17,628 nt of DNA from Deferribacteres bacterium (GCA_013153205.1 JAADEW010000096.1:1-17628); one strand, 5' to 3'; counted from the first letter of the stretch, positions 7,822 to 15,849 are shown. Numbers and translations are program-made. Notes: generated by a model from the sequence alone, not told the origin.

Positions 7822-8199
7822 GTGAACATAAAAGAGTTTTTCAGCCAGAAAGGCACAGGAATAATGGGAACCGCTGACAGGAAAGGGAGGGTCAATCTGG
7901 CAATCTACTCCCCGCCCATAGTTCTGGACAACCAAATCGTCGTCTTCGGAGCGACGAAAAGGAAGACCTACGAAAACCTCAAAGAAAATCCCCACGCCAT
8001 GTTCATGTACATTCTGGATAAGCCCGGATGGGAAGGGATAAGGCTTGAGCTGAAGCTGGTAAAGGTTGAAGACGAAGGTGAGATGCTGGAAAGAATAAAA
8101 GAAAACTTCACCAAAATAGGCTACAATTCTCTTGCCAAGGAAATTGCCTTTGCCTTATACTTTGAGGTGGTAAACAGATTTCCGCTCAAGGGGAGATAG
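7822..8199 (+). CDS. Pyridoxamine 5'-phosphate oxidase-family (FMN split-barrel) protein
   Basis: A 125-residue protein of the flavin-binding split-barrel superfamily. The N-terminal stretch FFSQKGTGIMGTADRKGRVN (6-25), followed by a strand-turn-strand pattern (LAIYSPPIVLDNQIVVFGAT) and KTYENLKENPHAMFMY (49-64), is the typical beginning of small single-domain members, where a general FMN- or F420-type cofactor is bound at the dimer interface. The substrate cannot be told: family members range from true pyridoxamine-phosphate oxidases (longer, about 200 residues) to flavin reductases and heme-binding proteins, so this is not likely to be PdxH. It starts with GTG and its stop TAG is directly followed by the ATG of the next gene, so the two are probably one transcript. 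Confidence 0.8.
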   Translation: MNIKEFFSQKGTGIMGTADRKGRVNLAIYSPPIVLDNQIVVFGATKRKTYENLKENPHAMFMYILDKPGWEGIRLELKLVKVEDEGEMLERIKENFTKIGYNSLAKEIAFALYFEVVNRFPLKGR

Positions 8200-8934
8200 A
8201 TGAACAAAAAAGAACAGAAGCTTATTGAAGAGCTTAAAGCCCAGCAGGGAGATGTGTGGCGAATCTTCAGAATACTCGCGGAATTCATTCAGGGATTTGA
8301 TGCCCTGGCGGACATAGGACCAGCCGTCACCTTTTTCGGAAGCTCCAGATTCACGAGCAGAAACAGATACTACAAGCTGGCGAGAAAAACCGCCTACATG
8401 CTGGGCAAAGAGGGGTTCACCATTATAACTGGAGGCGGACCCGGCATAATGGAAGCGGCAAACAGAGGGGCTTACGAAGCAGGGGTAACTTCCGTAGGCC
8501 TCAACATAGAGATACCCCACGAGCAGGAAAAGAATCCCTATCAAACCCTTTCACTCAAGTTCAAATACTTTTTCGTCAGAAAGGTGATGCTTTTAAGGTA
8601 TGCCCTTGCCTATGTGATATTTCCGGGAGGATTCGGCACCTTTGACGAGCTCTTTGAAGCGGCAACCCTTATTCAAACGGAAAGAATCTTCCCCTTCCCC
8701 GTAATACTTTTCGGGACGGATTACTGGATGGACATATACGACTTTATGAGAAAGAAGATGGTAAAGGTGGGAACCATTGACAAAGAAGACCTTTCCATAT
8801 TCCACCTTACCGACGAGCCGGAAGAGGTGGTGAACATCATAAAAGACGAGGTGAAAAACAAGCTCAACATTCTGGAAAACCAGGACCTGCTCCCTGAAGT
8901 GAAAGAAGCGCTCAGAAAGTTCATAGAAAACTGA
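8200..8934 (+). CDS. LOG-family (TIGR00730-type) nucleotide phosphoribohydrolase-like protein
   Basis: A Rossmann-fold protein of 244 residues belonging to the LOG / 'lysine decarboxylase-like' family. Characterised members remove ribose 5-phosphate from nucleoside monophosphates (cytokinin ribotides in plants and some bacteria, AMP or other purine/pyrimidine monophosphates in others). The two active-site motifs are clear: GGGPGIMEAANRGAYEAG at 78-95 and PGGFGTFDE at 142-150, with the catalytic glutamate in the latter. An N-terminal extension of about 40 residues before the first strand (VTFFGSSR) marks the longer bacterial subgroup. It begins right after the upstream stop codon and overlaps the next gene by one base (TGATG). 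Despite older database names, it should not be called a decarboxylase. Confidence 0.88.
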   Translation: MNKKEQKLIEELKAQQGDVWRIFRILAEFIQGFDALADIGPAVTFFGSSRFTSRNRYYKLARKTAYMLGKEGFTIITGGGPGIMEAANRGAYEAGVTSVGLNIEIPHEQEKNPYQTLSLKFKYFFVRKVMLLRYALAYVIFPGGFGTFDELFEAATLIQTERIFPFPVILFGTDYWMDIYDFMRKKMVKVGTIDKEDLSIFHLTDEPEEVVNIIKDEVKNKLNILENQDLLPEVKEALRKFIEN

Positions 8935-9425
8935 TGAAAAGAGGCTCCATATTTCTTGCGGCTTTGCTGATTTCGGCATGCGCACCCCAAACAAAGCTGA
9001 AGTGGGAAAAAGATGTGTATTTACCGCAAACCTATGCCATAAAGGTGGTCTCCAGCCCAAAAGCTGAAAACGAAAAGGCCCACATATTTCTTGAGTCGCT
9101 GACAGGCGCCCTTTCCTGGAAGCAGTATCTCACGCTAACAGACGACGGCTACGATACCCTCGTCACGCTGGAAAAGCTGAAGATGGAGAAAAACGGACGC
9201 TGGTGGGTTGTAAAAGCCTCCTTTTCGTTCAAAGAGCAAGGGTCATCCTCATCACAAACAGTGGTAGAGTGCCGCGTATCTTCAAAATACAGCCCATCCC
9301 AAGCCCTCACCATTTGCGGGAAAAGGCTTGCGGAATACTGGGAAGAAGTGGTTGTTCTTCCGGAAGACGCCTACTCAGGCAAGGTGGACATGCCGCCGGT
9401 TGACGGCACCGAGGGAGACTTCTGA
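8934..9425 (+). CDS. Small lipoprotein, function unknown
   Basis: A 163-residue protein that I do not recognise. It starts with a short basic-hydrophobic signal peptide and a lipobox ending at C16 (LLISAC-APQT), so it should be lipid-anchored after signal peptidase II cleavage. The mature part is mixed, with a region of alternating hydrophobic and charged residues (YDTLVTLEKLKMEK, WWVVKASFSFKEQ) suggesting beta-strands, and two further cysteines (C113, C128) that could form a disulfide. The C-terminus is acidic and Pro/Gly-rich. It overlaps the LOG gene by one base (the A of TGA is the A of ATG), so it is co-translated. The pattern of strands loosely recalls outer-membrane assembly lipoproteins, but nothing specific supports a role. 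Confidence 0.75.
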   Translation: MKRGSIFLAALLISACAPQTKLKWEKDVYLPQTYAIKVVSSPKAENEKAHIFLESLTGALSWKQYLTLTDDGYDTLVTLEKLKMEKNGRWWVVKASFSFKEQGSSSSQTVVECRVSSKYSPSQALTICGKRLAEYWEEVVVLPEDAYSGKVDMPPVDGTEGDF

Positions 9426-9427
9426 AG

Positions 9428-10285
9428 CTAACGGGATAGATAGAGTATAACGCAACCTGCAAGCATCAAAACGGAGCCGGCAAGCCTGAAGTGAAAGCGC
9501 TCCTCTTTAAAGAGTATTTTCCCGTAAATAACGCTAAACAGAAGAGTCGTCCTTTTAACCGCTATCATATAGGCGGCTTCAACAAGGCTTATGGCTATCA
9601 TGTGGGTCAGTATGGAGACAGCCTGAAACAGGCCCACCGCCGCAGACTTAAAAGAAACCACCCTCCTCCAGTTGATGCCTTTTCTCCTCACCACGATAAA
9701 GAGCGAGCCCACGAGCGAGACCAGAGGATAATAGAACAGGCCAAAAAAGACCGGGTCTGAAAGGAGAACGCACCTTTTTCCCAAAACGGAAGTAATGGAG
9801 TATATAAATGAGACGGCGAGCATGAGCAGAGAGCCCTTCTCCTTCGCCATGCTCTTAAATGGCTGAACCAAAGAGCCGCCCTCAAAGTGAATGAGATAAG
9901 CCCCGGCAACCACAAAGCAGATTCCCAGAATTCCCTTCAAAGAAAGGGACTCTCCCAGAACGAGAAACCCCGTAACCACCATAAAAAGAGGGGTAAAAGC
10001 GAGGAAAGGTATCGTAAGGGAAAGGGGAGAAACCTTTATAGCCTCCATGTAAAGGAAAAAGGCAACCACCTCAAGGGGAAGCAGGACAGCAAGGGTCAGC
10101 CAGAAGTCCGAACCGAGATGGGGCCACCTCACAAAGAGCAGAGGCGGCACGAGAAAGGGAAGGCTGGACAGGAATCTGACAAGCACCACCTCGTCAAGGG
10201 AAAGGTGGGAGAAGAAATATTTGGTAAGGGCGTCGGCAGTGGAAAGGGTAAAGGCACAAATCAGCGACAGAGAAAACCAGAGCAT
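9428..10285 (-). CDS. EamA/DMT-family membrane transporter
   Basis: A 285-residue integral membrane protein with about ten hydrophobic helices in two homologous halves (about 1-135 and 145-283), the hallmark of EamA-domain drug/metabolite transporters. Typical features are the first helix with TADALTKYFFSHLS, the arginine after helix 2 (VVLVRFLSSLPFLVPPLLF), the Pro/Ser-rich helix 4 (PLSLTIPFLAFTPLF) and GLFQAVSILTHMIAISLVEA in the second half. The substrate is not predictable: the family includes exporters of amino acids, purines and sugar-phosphates. It is the last gene of the operon, starting 14 nt after ligA. The ribosome site is poor (GAGG only 1 nt before the ATG), so it may depend on ligA translation. 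Confidence 0.85.
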   Translation of the reverse strand: MLWFSLSLICAFTLSTADALTKYFFSHLSLDEVVLVRFLSSLPFLVPPLLFVRWPHLGSDFWLTLAVLLPLEVVAFFLYMEAIKVSPLSLTIPFLAFTPLFMVVTGFLVLGESLSLKGILGICFVVAGAYLIHFEGGSLVQPFKSMAKEKGSLLMLAVSFIYSITSVLGKRCVLLSDPVFFGLFYYPLVSLVGSLFIVVRRKGINWRRVVSFKSAAVGLFQAVSILTHMIAISLVEAAYMIAVKRTTLLFSVIYGKILFKEERFHFRLAGSVLMLAGCVILYLSR

Positions 10286-10299
10286 ACCTCAAAAAGCGC

Positions 10300-12354
10300 C
10301 TATTCTTCTATGCCCAGGGCTCTCTTTCCCTCCTCCAGCATCCTTAAAAACTCCTCTTCATCTATTATTTTCACTCCAAGCTGTTGAGCCCTCTGATATT
10401 TGCTTCCGGGATTTTCACCAACCACCACAAGGTCCGTTTTGCGGGACACGGAATTGGAAACCTTCCCCCCAAGCCTCTCCACCCACTCTTTAGCCTCGTC
10501 CCTTGTCATTGACGAAAGAGCCCCGGTAAAGACAACCACCTTACCGGCAAAGGGACTGTCCTCAACAACCTTAAGGTCCTGAGGTTTAACCCCCGCCCTG
10601 AACATCTTCTCTATCATCTCCTTATTTCTCGGCTCCCGCAGAAACTTCACGATACTCATGGCCGTCTCAGGACCGATACCCCTTATGGATAAAAGCTCAT
10701 CATAGCTGGCTTTGCTGAACCTATCCCAGCTTTTAAAATGCTCCGCCAAAACCCCGGCGGTGTATTCACCAACATTCGGTATCCCTAAAGCGTATATAAA
10801 CTTGGCAAGGGGAGGATTCTTCGCCTTCTCTATGCCCTTAATCAGATTCTCCGCCGACTTCTCAGCAAAACCGGGAAGCTGAAGAAGCCTGTCCTTCGTA
10901 AGGTAAAAGATGTCGGCAAGGTCCTTAACGAACCCCTTTTCCACCAGCAATCTTGCCGTCTTCTCCCCCAACCCCTCAATATCAAGGGCTCTTCTGGAAG
11001 CCATGTGTCTCAACGCCTGAACAAGCTTGGCAGGGCACGAGGCGTTCACACACTTGTAATAAGCGCCCTCCCTCACCACTTCAGCCCCGCACACGGGACA
11101 CTTTTCGGGAGGACGAATCGGCTTTTCCTTTCCCGTTCTCTCCTCCTTTATAACCGCCACTATATCGGGAATAACGTCTCCGGCTCTCTGAACGAGCACC
11201 TTATCCCCTATCATCACCCCGAGACGCTCCACCTCATCAAAGTTGTGCAGGCTTGCCCTGCTCACTATAACGCCTCCCACCTCCACCGGCTCCAGAACCG
11301 CAACTGGTGTTATGGTGCCCGTTCTTCCAACCTGATATACCACATCCAGCACCCTGGTGGTTCTCTGTCTGGGCTTAAACTTTGCGGCAATAGCGTATCT
11401 GGGAGAACGCGCCGTGGTGCCAAGCTTCTCCCACAGCTCAAGGTCGTTAACCTTAACCACCACGCCGTCAAGCTCGTATTCAAAGTCGTCCCTCTTTTTC
11501 TCCATCTCCCGGTAAAATCTGATGACGCCGTCTATGCCTTTAACCACCTCTCTGGGATTTGCCGTCTTGAAGCCCCACTCACCGAGAGCATCCAGCACCT
11601 CCGAATGCTTCTTAAAAGAGACACCTTCAACGAGTCCCACTCCCCAAGCCACGAAATCAAGCCTTCTCTTAGCCGTAACAGACGGGTCAAGCTGTCTCAA
11701 GGAACCAGAAGCCGCATTTCTCGGATTGGCGAAAGGCTTTTCCCCCCTCTTTATAAGCTCCCTGTTAAGCTCCTCAAAATCCTTTCTGGACATAAGAACC
11801 TCACCCCGAACCTCCAAAAGGGACGGGATGGGAAGGTTCCTGCTCTTTATCAACCTCAAGGGGACACTCTTTATGGTCTTCACATTGGGGGTCACATCCT
11901 CGCCCACATAGCCATCCCCACGGGTGGAAGCCACCTCAAGCCTTCCGTTTCTGTAAACAATCTCACAGGAAAGGCCGTCGTATTTAGGCTCAACGGAATA
12001 CTCTATCAAAGCGTTCATGGGTAAGCCCAAGAATCTTTTGATTCTTGCGTCAAACTCCCTTATCTCCTCCTCGTTTCTCGCATCCTGAAGAGAGAGCATG
12101 GGAACAGAGTGTCTCACAGGCTTAAACCCTTCCTTTATGGGTGCACCCACCCTCTGCGTGGGGGAATCGGGGGTTATAAACTCGGGATACATCTCCTCAA
12201 GTTCCTGAAGCTCCCTGAAAAGCTCGTCATACTCGGCATCCGATATAACCGGGTCGTTCAAGACGTAGTATCGGTAATTGTGGTAGTTTATGAGCTCCCT
12301 CAACTCCTCTATCCGCTTTCTGGCTTCCTCTTTAGAGAGCTTTTTTCCTTTCAT
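10300..12354 (-). CDS. ligA: NAD-dependent DNA ligase
   Basis: Seals nicks in DNA during replication and repair using NAD+ as adenylate donor. 684 residues, the family's normal length, with all domains in order: the NAD-binding Ia domain (about 5-72, with INYHNYRYYVLNDPVISDAE), the adenylation domain with the catalytic lysine K124 in VEPKYDG, the OB-fold (about 325-405), a four-cysteine zinc finger (C419, C422, C435, C440), helix-hairpin-helix repeats (about 450-590), and a C-terminal BRCT domain (about 604-684, beginning AGKVVVFTGAL). Its ATG overlaps the stop of the upstream ccdA-like gene by four bases (ATGA). All key residues seem present, so it should be functional. Confidence 0.97.
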   Translation of the reverse strand: MKGKKLSKEEARKRIEELRELINYHNYRYYVLNDPVISDAEYDELFRELQELEEMYPEFITPDSPTQRVGAPIKEGFKPVRHSVPMLSLQDARNEEEIREFDARIKRFLGLPMNALIEYSVEPKYDGLSCEIVYRNGRLEVASTRGDGYVGEDVTPNVKTIKSVPLRLIKSRNLPIPSLLEVRGEVLMSRKDFEELNRELIKRGEKPFANPRNAASGSLRQLDPSVTAKRRLDFVAWGVGLVEGVSFKKHSEVLDALGEWGFKTANPREVVKGIDGVIRFYREMEKKRDDFEYELDGVVVKVNDLELWEKLGTTARSPRYAIAAKFKPRQRTTRVLDVVYQVGRTGTITPVAVLEPVEVGGVIVSRASLHNFDEVERLGVMIGDKVLVQRAGDVIPDIVAVIKEERTGKEKPIRPPEKCPVCGAEVVREGAYYKCVNASCPAKLVQALRHMASRRALDIEGLGEKTARLLVEKGFVKDLADIFYLTKDRLLQLPGFAEKSAENLIKGIEKAKNPPLAKFIYALGIPNVGEYTAGVLAEHFKSWDRFSKASYDELLSIRGIGPETAMSIVKFLREPRNKEMIEKMFRAGVKPQDLKVVEDSPFAGKVVVFTGALSSMTRDEAKEWVERLGGKVSNSVSRKTDLVVVGENPGSKYQRAQQLGVKIIDEEEFLRMLEEGKRALGIEE

Positions 12355-13028
12355 AACCTCCCCCCGAAAATAAGGTAAAGCCCAAACATAAATATAATCC
12401 CTGCGGTAACAATCTCTATTTTTCTGTAGTGCATCTGTATGGAAGAGAGAAACCGCATGGCTTTAGCAAGGGTAAGGGTAACAACCACAAAGGGAAGGGC
12501 TATACCCATAGAGTAGCAGAAAAGAAGAAACATGCCGGATATAACCTTCTCCTTCAAAGCCGCCATAGAGAGTATGGGAACGAGGATTGAACCCACACAG
12601 GGGCTCCAGCTCAGGCCAAAAGCCATTCCTATAAAAAGAGGTGCGACCCTCTTCCCCTGAGGAAGCCCTTTTACCTGAAATGTTCGGGAAAAGGCTGAAA
12701 TCCTGAAGATTCCCCACATGTAAAAAGCCCAGAATATCAGGAAGGCTCCTATTATCCTTTTCAGCAGAAGGTAGTGGGTGTTGAGAAAATCACCTATGGT
12801 GGTTGCAGAAGCCCCGAGAAAGACGAAGCACATGGTAAATCCCGTAATAAAAAGGATAAGGGAAGACCATAAGCTTTTATAGGAAAACTCCTTTTCTTTA
12901 AGCTCTGAAAGGGAATATCCGGTCACTATGGAAAGATAGACGGGAACGAGGGGCAGAACGCAAGGCGAAATAAAAGACAAAACCCCTCCCAAGAAGGCAA
13001 CCAGTGGGCCTATGTTATCCGGGCTCAT
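12351..13028 (-). CDS. ccdA: CcdA-type cytochrome c biogenesis / thiol-disulfide transport protein
   Basis: A six-helix membrane protein of the DsbD/CcdA family, which moves reducing equivalents from cytoplasmic thioredoxin to the outside of the membrane, for cytochrome c maturation or disulfide reduction. 225 residues. The paired catalytic cysteines are in place: C23 in FISPCVLPLVPVYLS and C144 in LSWSPCVGSILVPIL, each in a conserved proline context. It has no attached thioredoxin domain and no cytochrome-assembly gene next to it, so which substrate it reduces is open. It overlaps fmt (upstream) and ligA (downstream) by four bases each, in the form ATGA. The symbol follows the family name; the role is assigned by homology. 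Confidence 0.88.
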   Translation of the reverse strand: MSPDNIGPLVAFLGGVLSFISPCVLPLVPVYLSIVTGYSLSELKEKEFSYKSLWSSLILFITGFTMCFVFLGASATTIGDFLNTHYLLLKRIIGAFLIFWAFYMWGIFRISAFSRTFQVKGLPQGKRVAPLFIGMAFGLSWSPCVGSILVPILSMAALKEKVISGMFLLFCYSMGIALPFVVVTLTLAKAMRFLSSIQMHYRKIEIVTAGIIFMFGLYLIFGGRL

Positions 13029-13930
13029 AACCTGCTCCCGTAACCCCTTAAAAAGGATGCAATGTCCATCTTCTTTTTGCCCTCAGGCTGAATCTCAAGC
13101 ACGAAAACAGCACCATCTCCACAGGCTATCTTCAGCACGCCTTTTCTCACATCCTTCTCCAGAATCTCACCCGGCTCCCCTTCTCCTTTACAGGGCTTTG
13201 CCCTGTATATTTTGAACCTGCTACCGGAAATAACCGCCACAGCCCCCGGTTTCGGGGAAAGAGCTCTTATTTTATTACATATCCGCTCAGCGCCCTCCTT
13301 CCAGTCAATAAAGGTCTCCTCTTTCGCTATAGGCTTTGCATAAGTGGCTTCCTCCTCATTCTGAGGGATTCTGACCACATCGCCCTTTTCAATCCTTTTA
13401 AGGGCATCAACAATCATCTCCGCCGAAAGCTCCGACAACCTATCGTGAAGCTCGCCGTAGGTCTCGTCTTCTCCTATCTCAACCTCTTTCTGGAAGAAGA
13501 TGTCCCCCGCATCAAGCCGCTCGTTCATCCACATAATAGTAACCCCAGTGGTCTTTTCTCCGTTCATTATAGCCCTCTGTATGGGAGCGGCTCCCCTGTA
13601 TTTCGGCAAAAGGGAAGGATGGATGTTGAGGGCACCTACCCCGGGTATGTCAAGAATGGAGCGGGGTATTATCTGCCCATAAGAAACCACCACAAGAACA
13701 TCCGGGTCAGCATTCCGGATAGCATCTTCAGCGTCCTTTATCCTTTCCGGTGAAACAACATCAATCCCGAGCTCCAAAGCTTTGAGCTTAACCGGAGTGG
13801 GCAGAAGCTTTCTTCCCCTTCCCCTTGGTCTATCAGGCTGGGTTACCACAAGAGGCACCTCAGCCGCCCTGCTTACAGCCTCAAGGGGCAGAAGGGCAAA
13901 TTCCGACGTTCCAACGAACACCACCCGCAT
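13025..13930 (-). CDS. fmt: Methionyl-tRNA formyltransferase
   Basis: Transfers a formyl group from 10-formyltetrahydrofolate to initiator methionyl-tRNA. About 301 residues, close to the usual 310. The N-terminal domain begins MRVVFVGTSEFALLPLEAV. The catalytic triad of the GART fold is clear in ALNIHPSLLPKYRGAAPI and LDAGDI: N102, H104 and D143 when counted from the ATG at 13930. The C-terminal tRNA-binding domain lies at about 205-297. In-frame GTG codons at 13942 and 13933 are possible alternative starts; I prefer the ATG at 13930, which overlaps the previous stop by one base (TGATG) and begins right where the family's first strand does. Peptide deformylase (def), often its neighbour, is not next to it here. 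Confidence 0.96.
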   Translation of the reverse strand: MRVVFVGTSEFALLPLEAVSRAAEVPLVVTQPDRPRGRGRKLLPTPVKLKALELGIDVVSPERIKDAEDAIRNADPDVLVVVSYGQIIPRSILDIPGVGALNIHPSLLPKYRGAAPIQRAIMNGEKTTGVTIMWMNERLDAGDIFFQKEVEIGEDETYGELHDRLSELSAEMIVDALKRIEKGDVVRIPQNEEEATYAKPIAKEETFIDWKEGAERICNKIRALSPKPGAVAVISGSRFKIYRAKPCKGEGEPGEILEKDVRKGVLKIACGDGAVFVLEIQPEGKKKMDIASFLRGYGSRL

Positions 13931-15645
13931 CACTTCACCCACTCAAAGGGATTTATGTGTTCAAATATAGGGGTCACATCCTGAAGCTTCTTCACAAAAG
14001 CCACATCCTCCTCCCTGAAACTCCCCGCATCAAGCCGCGAATCTATCGCCTTTTTAAGCCTTTTGAAGTTTTCGTAATGCCTCACCACTCTGGCTTCGGC
14101 GTAGTCCTTAGCAGTGAGGGTGGTTATCAGAAACTGCCAGTCAGATGCCTGAAGGAGAAGCAGTTCTTTAGCAGCCTGATGCAAAAACTGCAGGGTAAGG
14201 TCGTCTATTTCGTCCATCTGCTCCTTGACGCGGTTGAGAAGCTCAACAATCCAGTCCTCACACTCGTATATCCTCTCCCATGTCCATGTGGTCATGTCGT
14301 TAAGCCATATGTAGTGGAAACCTCCCTCTCCCCACGACCCCTCAGGCAGGGATATAACCTTGTCAGGAGGGTTCTCCTCAAGAAATTCCGAATAGTTGAC
14401 AAGCTCCACCTCTGAAGAAGCGTGAAGCCTCCTCACAACCTCCTCAAGCCACAGTGGACCCTCAAACCACCAGTGTCCGAAAAGCTCTGCGTCATAAAGG
14501 GCGGAAAGGATGCCCGCCTTACCGGTTTCTGCATAAAACTGGCTCAAAGTGTCCCTCACTATTTTGCAGAAGTGCTGTGCGTGTTCCTTAACCGCTTCTC
14601 TTGCCTTGTCCGGTTCATACACCTCCTTGTAGGCAAGGTCCACTCTGGGTCCTGTAACCCTCCAGTATCGCAGGCCTCCGGGAAAATGCTTCTTGTGAAA
14701 CTCAAGATACCTGAAGTCTCCGGGATATCCCCACTCACCGCTCCACACCTGAAGGGCTGTAACCGGGTCTCTCCCGAAGACCACAGCCCCTTTTTCCTTA
14801 CCGGGGGAGACGGCATAATAAGGCTCGTAAACGCTCTTTTCACTCTCTTCATCAAGGGGTTTATACTCTCTGGCAAACCTCTCCCACAAAAGCTTCAACC
14901 CCTCAAATCTGGAAAGATACGTTCCGATAGCCCTGCCGCCCTTTATCAGGTGCTGGTCAACGAAAAAGTAGGAAAGCCCGTTTTCGTTGAGAATCTCCTC
15001 CACCCCCTGCCTCTCGTAGGGCTCGTAATCGCCCACAGGAGGCTTCCACATGTATGAGGGTCTGTAGGCACACTCCGGAAGCCAGAATCCCGCAGGAGAG
15101 GTGTGGAAGTGCTTCTCATAAGTGGAAACGCCGATGGAAACCTGTGCCCTGACCGACTCGTCCCTTTTAAGAAGCGGAAGATAGCCGTGAGTGGCACAGG
15201 AAGCTATTATCTCAATAAAGCCTTCCGACTTAAGCTGAGAAAATCCCCAGACAATATCCCGAGACCACACGCTAACAAACTTCTTGAGAAGACCGTTGTA
15301 GTAATCAAACCACATACTCGCAAGCTCTGCCTTTTTCGTCTCTCCCGTCTCCTTGAACTCCTTCTCATTCTCTCTCGTGTATTTTATCTTCATGTTCAGA
15401 TAATCCACGAAGGATTCCTTAAACTCGTTGGTTGAAAGCTGTTCTGCAAGAACGGGAGTAATGCCTATGGTCAGGTTAGGTCTAATTCCTTCCTCAGCAA
15501 GCCTCATGCACATATCCAGCAGGGGAAGGTATGTTTCGGCAGCGGCTTCGTTTATCCAATCCATCCCGTGAGGCCAGGTCCCGTATGAAATCACATAAGG
15601 CAGATGGGCATGTAGCACAATGCCTATTTTTCCTTTAGGCTTCAT
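13930..15645 (-). CDS. GH57 1,4-alpha-glucan branching enzyme family protein (DUF1957)
   Basis: A glycoside hydrolase family 57 protein of 571 residues. Characterised members such as the Thermus and Thermococcus enzymes make alpha-1,6 branches in glycogen-type glucan. The catalytic residues can be located, counted from the ATG at 15645: nucleophile E191 in GFWLPECAYRPSYM and acid/base D385 in YDAELFGHWWFEGPLW. The N-terminal HAHLPYV (12-18), GEWGYPGDFRYLEFHKK (304-320) and the C-terminal tryptophan-rich part (TTWTWERIYE, ASDWQFLI) also fit the branching-enzyme subgroup. No signal peptide, so it is cytoplasmic. The start was set at the ATG, since the TTG one codon earlier is too close to GGGAGG. 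Amylase or 4-alpha-glucanotransferase activity cannot be excluded. It heads the operon with fmt, ccdA and ligA. Confidence 0.88.
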   Translation of the reverse strand: MKPKGKIGIVLHAHLPYVISYGTWPHGMDWINEAAAETYLPLLDMCMRLAEEGIRPNLTIGITPVLAEQLSTNEFKESFVDYLNMKIKYTRENEKEFKETGETKKAELASMWFDYYNGLLKKFVSVWSRDIVWGFSQLKSEGFIEIIASCATHGYLPLLKRDESVRAQVSIGVSTYEKHFHTSPAGFWLPECAYRPSYMWKPPVGDYEPYERQGVEEILNENGLSYFFVDQHLIKGGRAIGTYLSRFEGLKLLWERFAREYKPLDEESEKSVYEPYYAVSPGKEKGAVVFGRDPVTALQVWSGEWGYPGDFRYLEFHKKHFPGGLRYWRVTGPRVDLAYKEVYEPDKAREAVKEHAQHFCKIVRDTLSQFYAETGKAGILSALYDAELFGHWWFEGPLWLEEVVRRLHASSEVELVNYSEFLEENPPDKVISLPEGSWGEGGFHYIWLNDMTTWTWERIYECEDWIVELLNRVKEQMDEIDDLTLQFLHQAAKELLLLQASDWQFLITTLTAKDYAEARVVRHYENFKRLKKAIDSRLDAGSFREEDVAFVKKLQDVTPIFEHINPFEWVK

Positions 15646-15649
15646 CAAG

Positions 15650-15656
15650 CCCTCCC
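15650..15656 (-). promoter_or_regulatory. Shine-Dalgarno of the GH57 gene (decides its start)
   Basis: GGGAGGG on the minus strand. With it, the ATG at 15645 has normal spacing (about 5 nt), whereas the TTG at 15648 would be only about 2 nt away. I see no clear promoter boxes for this operon between here and the tRNA gene. Confidence 0.7.
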
Positions 15657-15712
15657 AATTAGTGTCTTTTGATTTTCAAAGATATAGATTTTTCAACGGA
15701 ATTTCCATATTC

Positions 15713-15741
15713 TTGACTTGGATAAGAACTGTTCCTATAAA
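15713..15741 (+). promoter_or_regulatory. Sigma-70-type promoter of the tRNA-Gln gene
   Basis: TTGACT (15713-15718) and TATAAA (15736-15741) match five of six bases each of the -35 and -10 consensus, with an ideal 17-nt spacer. Transcription would begin near 15748, about 11 nt before the first base of the tRNA, giving a short 5' leader for RNase P to remove. Confidence 0.82.
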
Positions 15742-15758
15742 TTCTTTCGCAGAAGCAC

Positions 15759-15833
15759 TGGGGCGTGGCCAAGCTGGCAAGGCAGCGGACTTTGGATCCG
15801 CGATCCCAGGTTCGAATCCTGGCGCCCCAGCCA
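15759..15833 (+). tRNA. tRNA-Gln (anticodon UUG)
   Basis: Folds as a complete cloverleaf: acceptor stem of 7 pairs (TGGGGCG with CGCCCCA), D arm GCC/GGC, anticodon stem GCGGA/TCCGC with loop CTTTGGA, and a T stem CCAGG/CCTGG with loop TTCGAAT. The anticodon TTG is at 15792-15794 and would read CAA (and CAG by wobble). The first pair U1-A72, typical of bacterial tRNA-Gln, and discriminator G73 agree. CCA is encoded (15831-15833). It stands alone with its own promoter and terminator. Whether it is charged directly or by the Glu-tRNA(Gln) amidotransferase route cannot be told from the window. Confidence 0.97.
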
Positions 15834-15849
15834 ATACATGTTTTTATTT

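Noticed and set aside
9390..9407. GC-rich partial palindrome at the end of the lipoprotein gene as a terminator
   Set aside because: The stem is only about four pairs and no T-run follows on either strand.
11005..12024. Plus-strand open frame of about 339 codons opposite ligA
   Set aside because: Shadow of ligA codon usage; the product resembles no family and ligA is intact.
15666..15681. Near-palindrome CTTTTGATTTTCAAAG upstream of the GH57 gene, as a possible operator
   Set aside because: Only a 5-bp perfect arm in A+T-rich sequence; too little to support a binding site.
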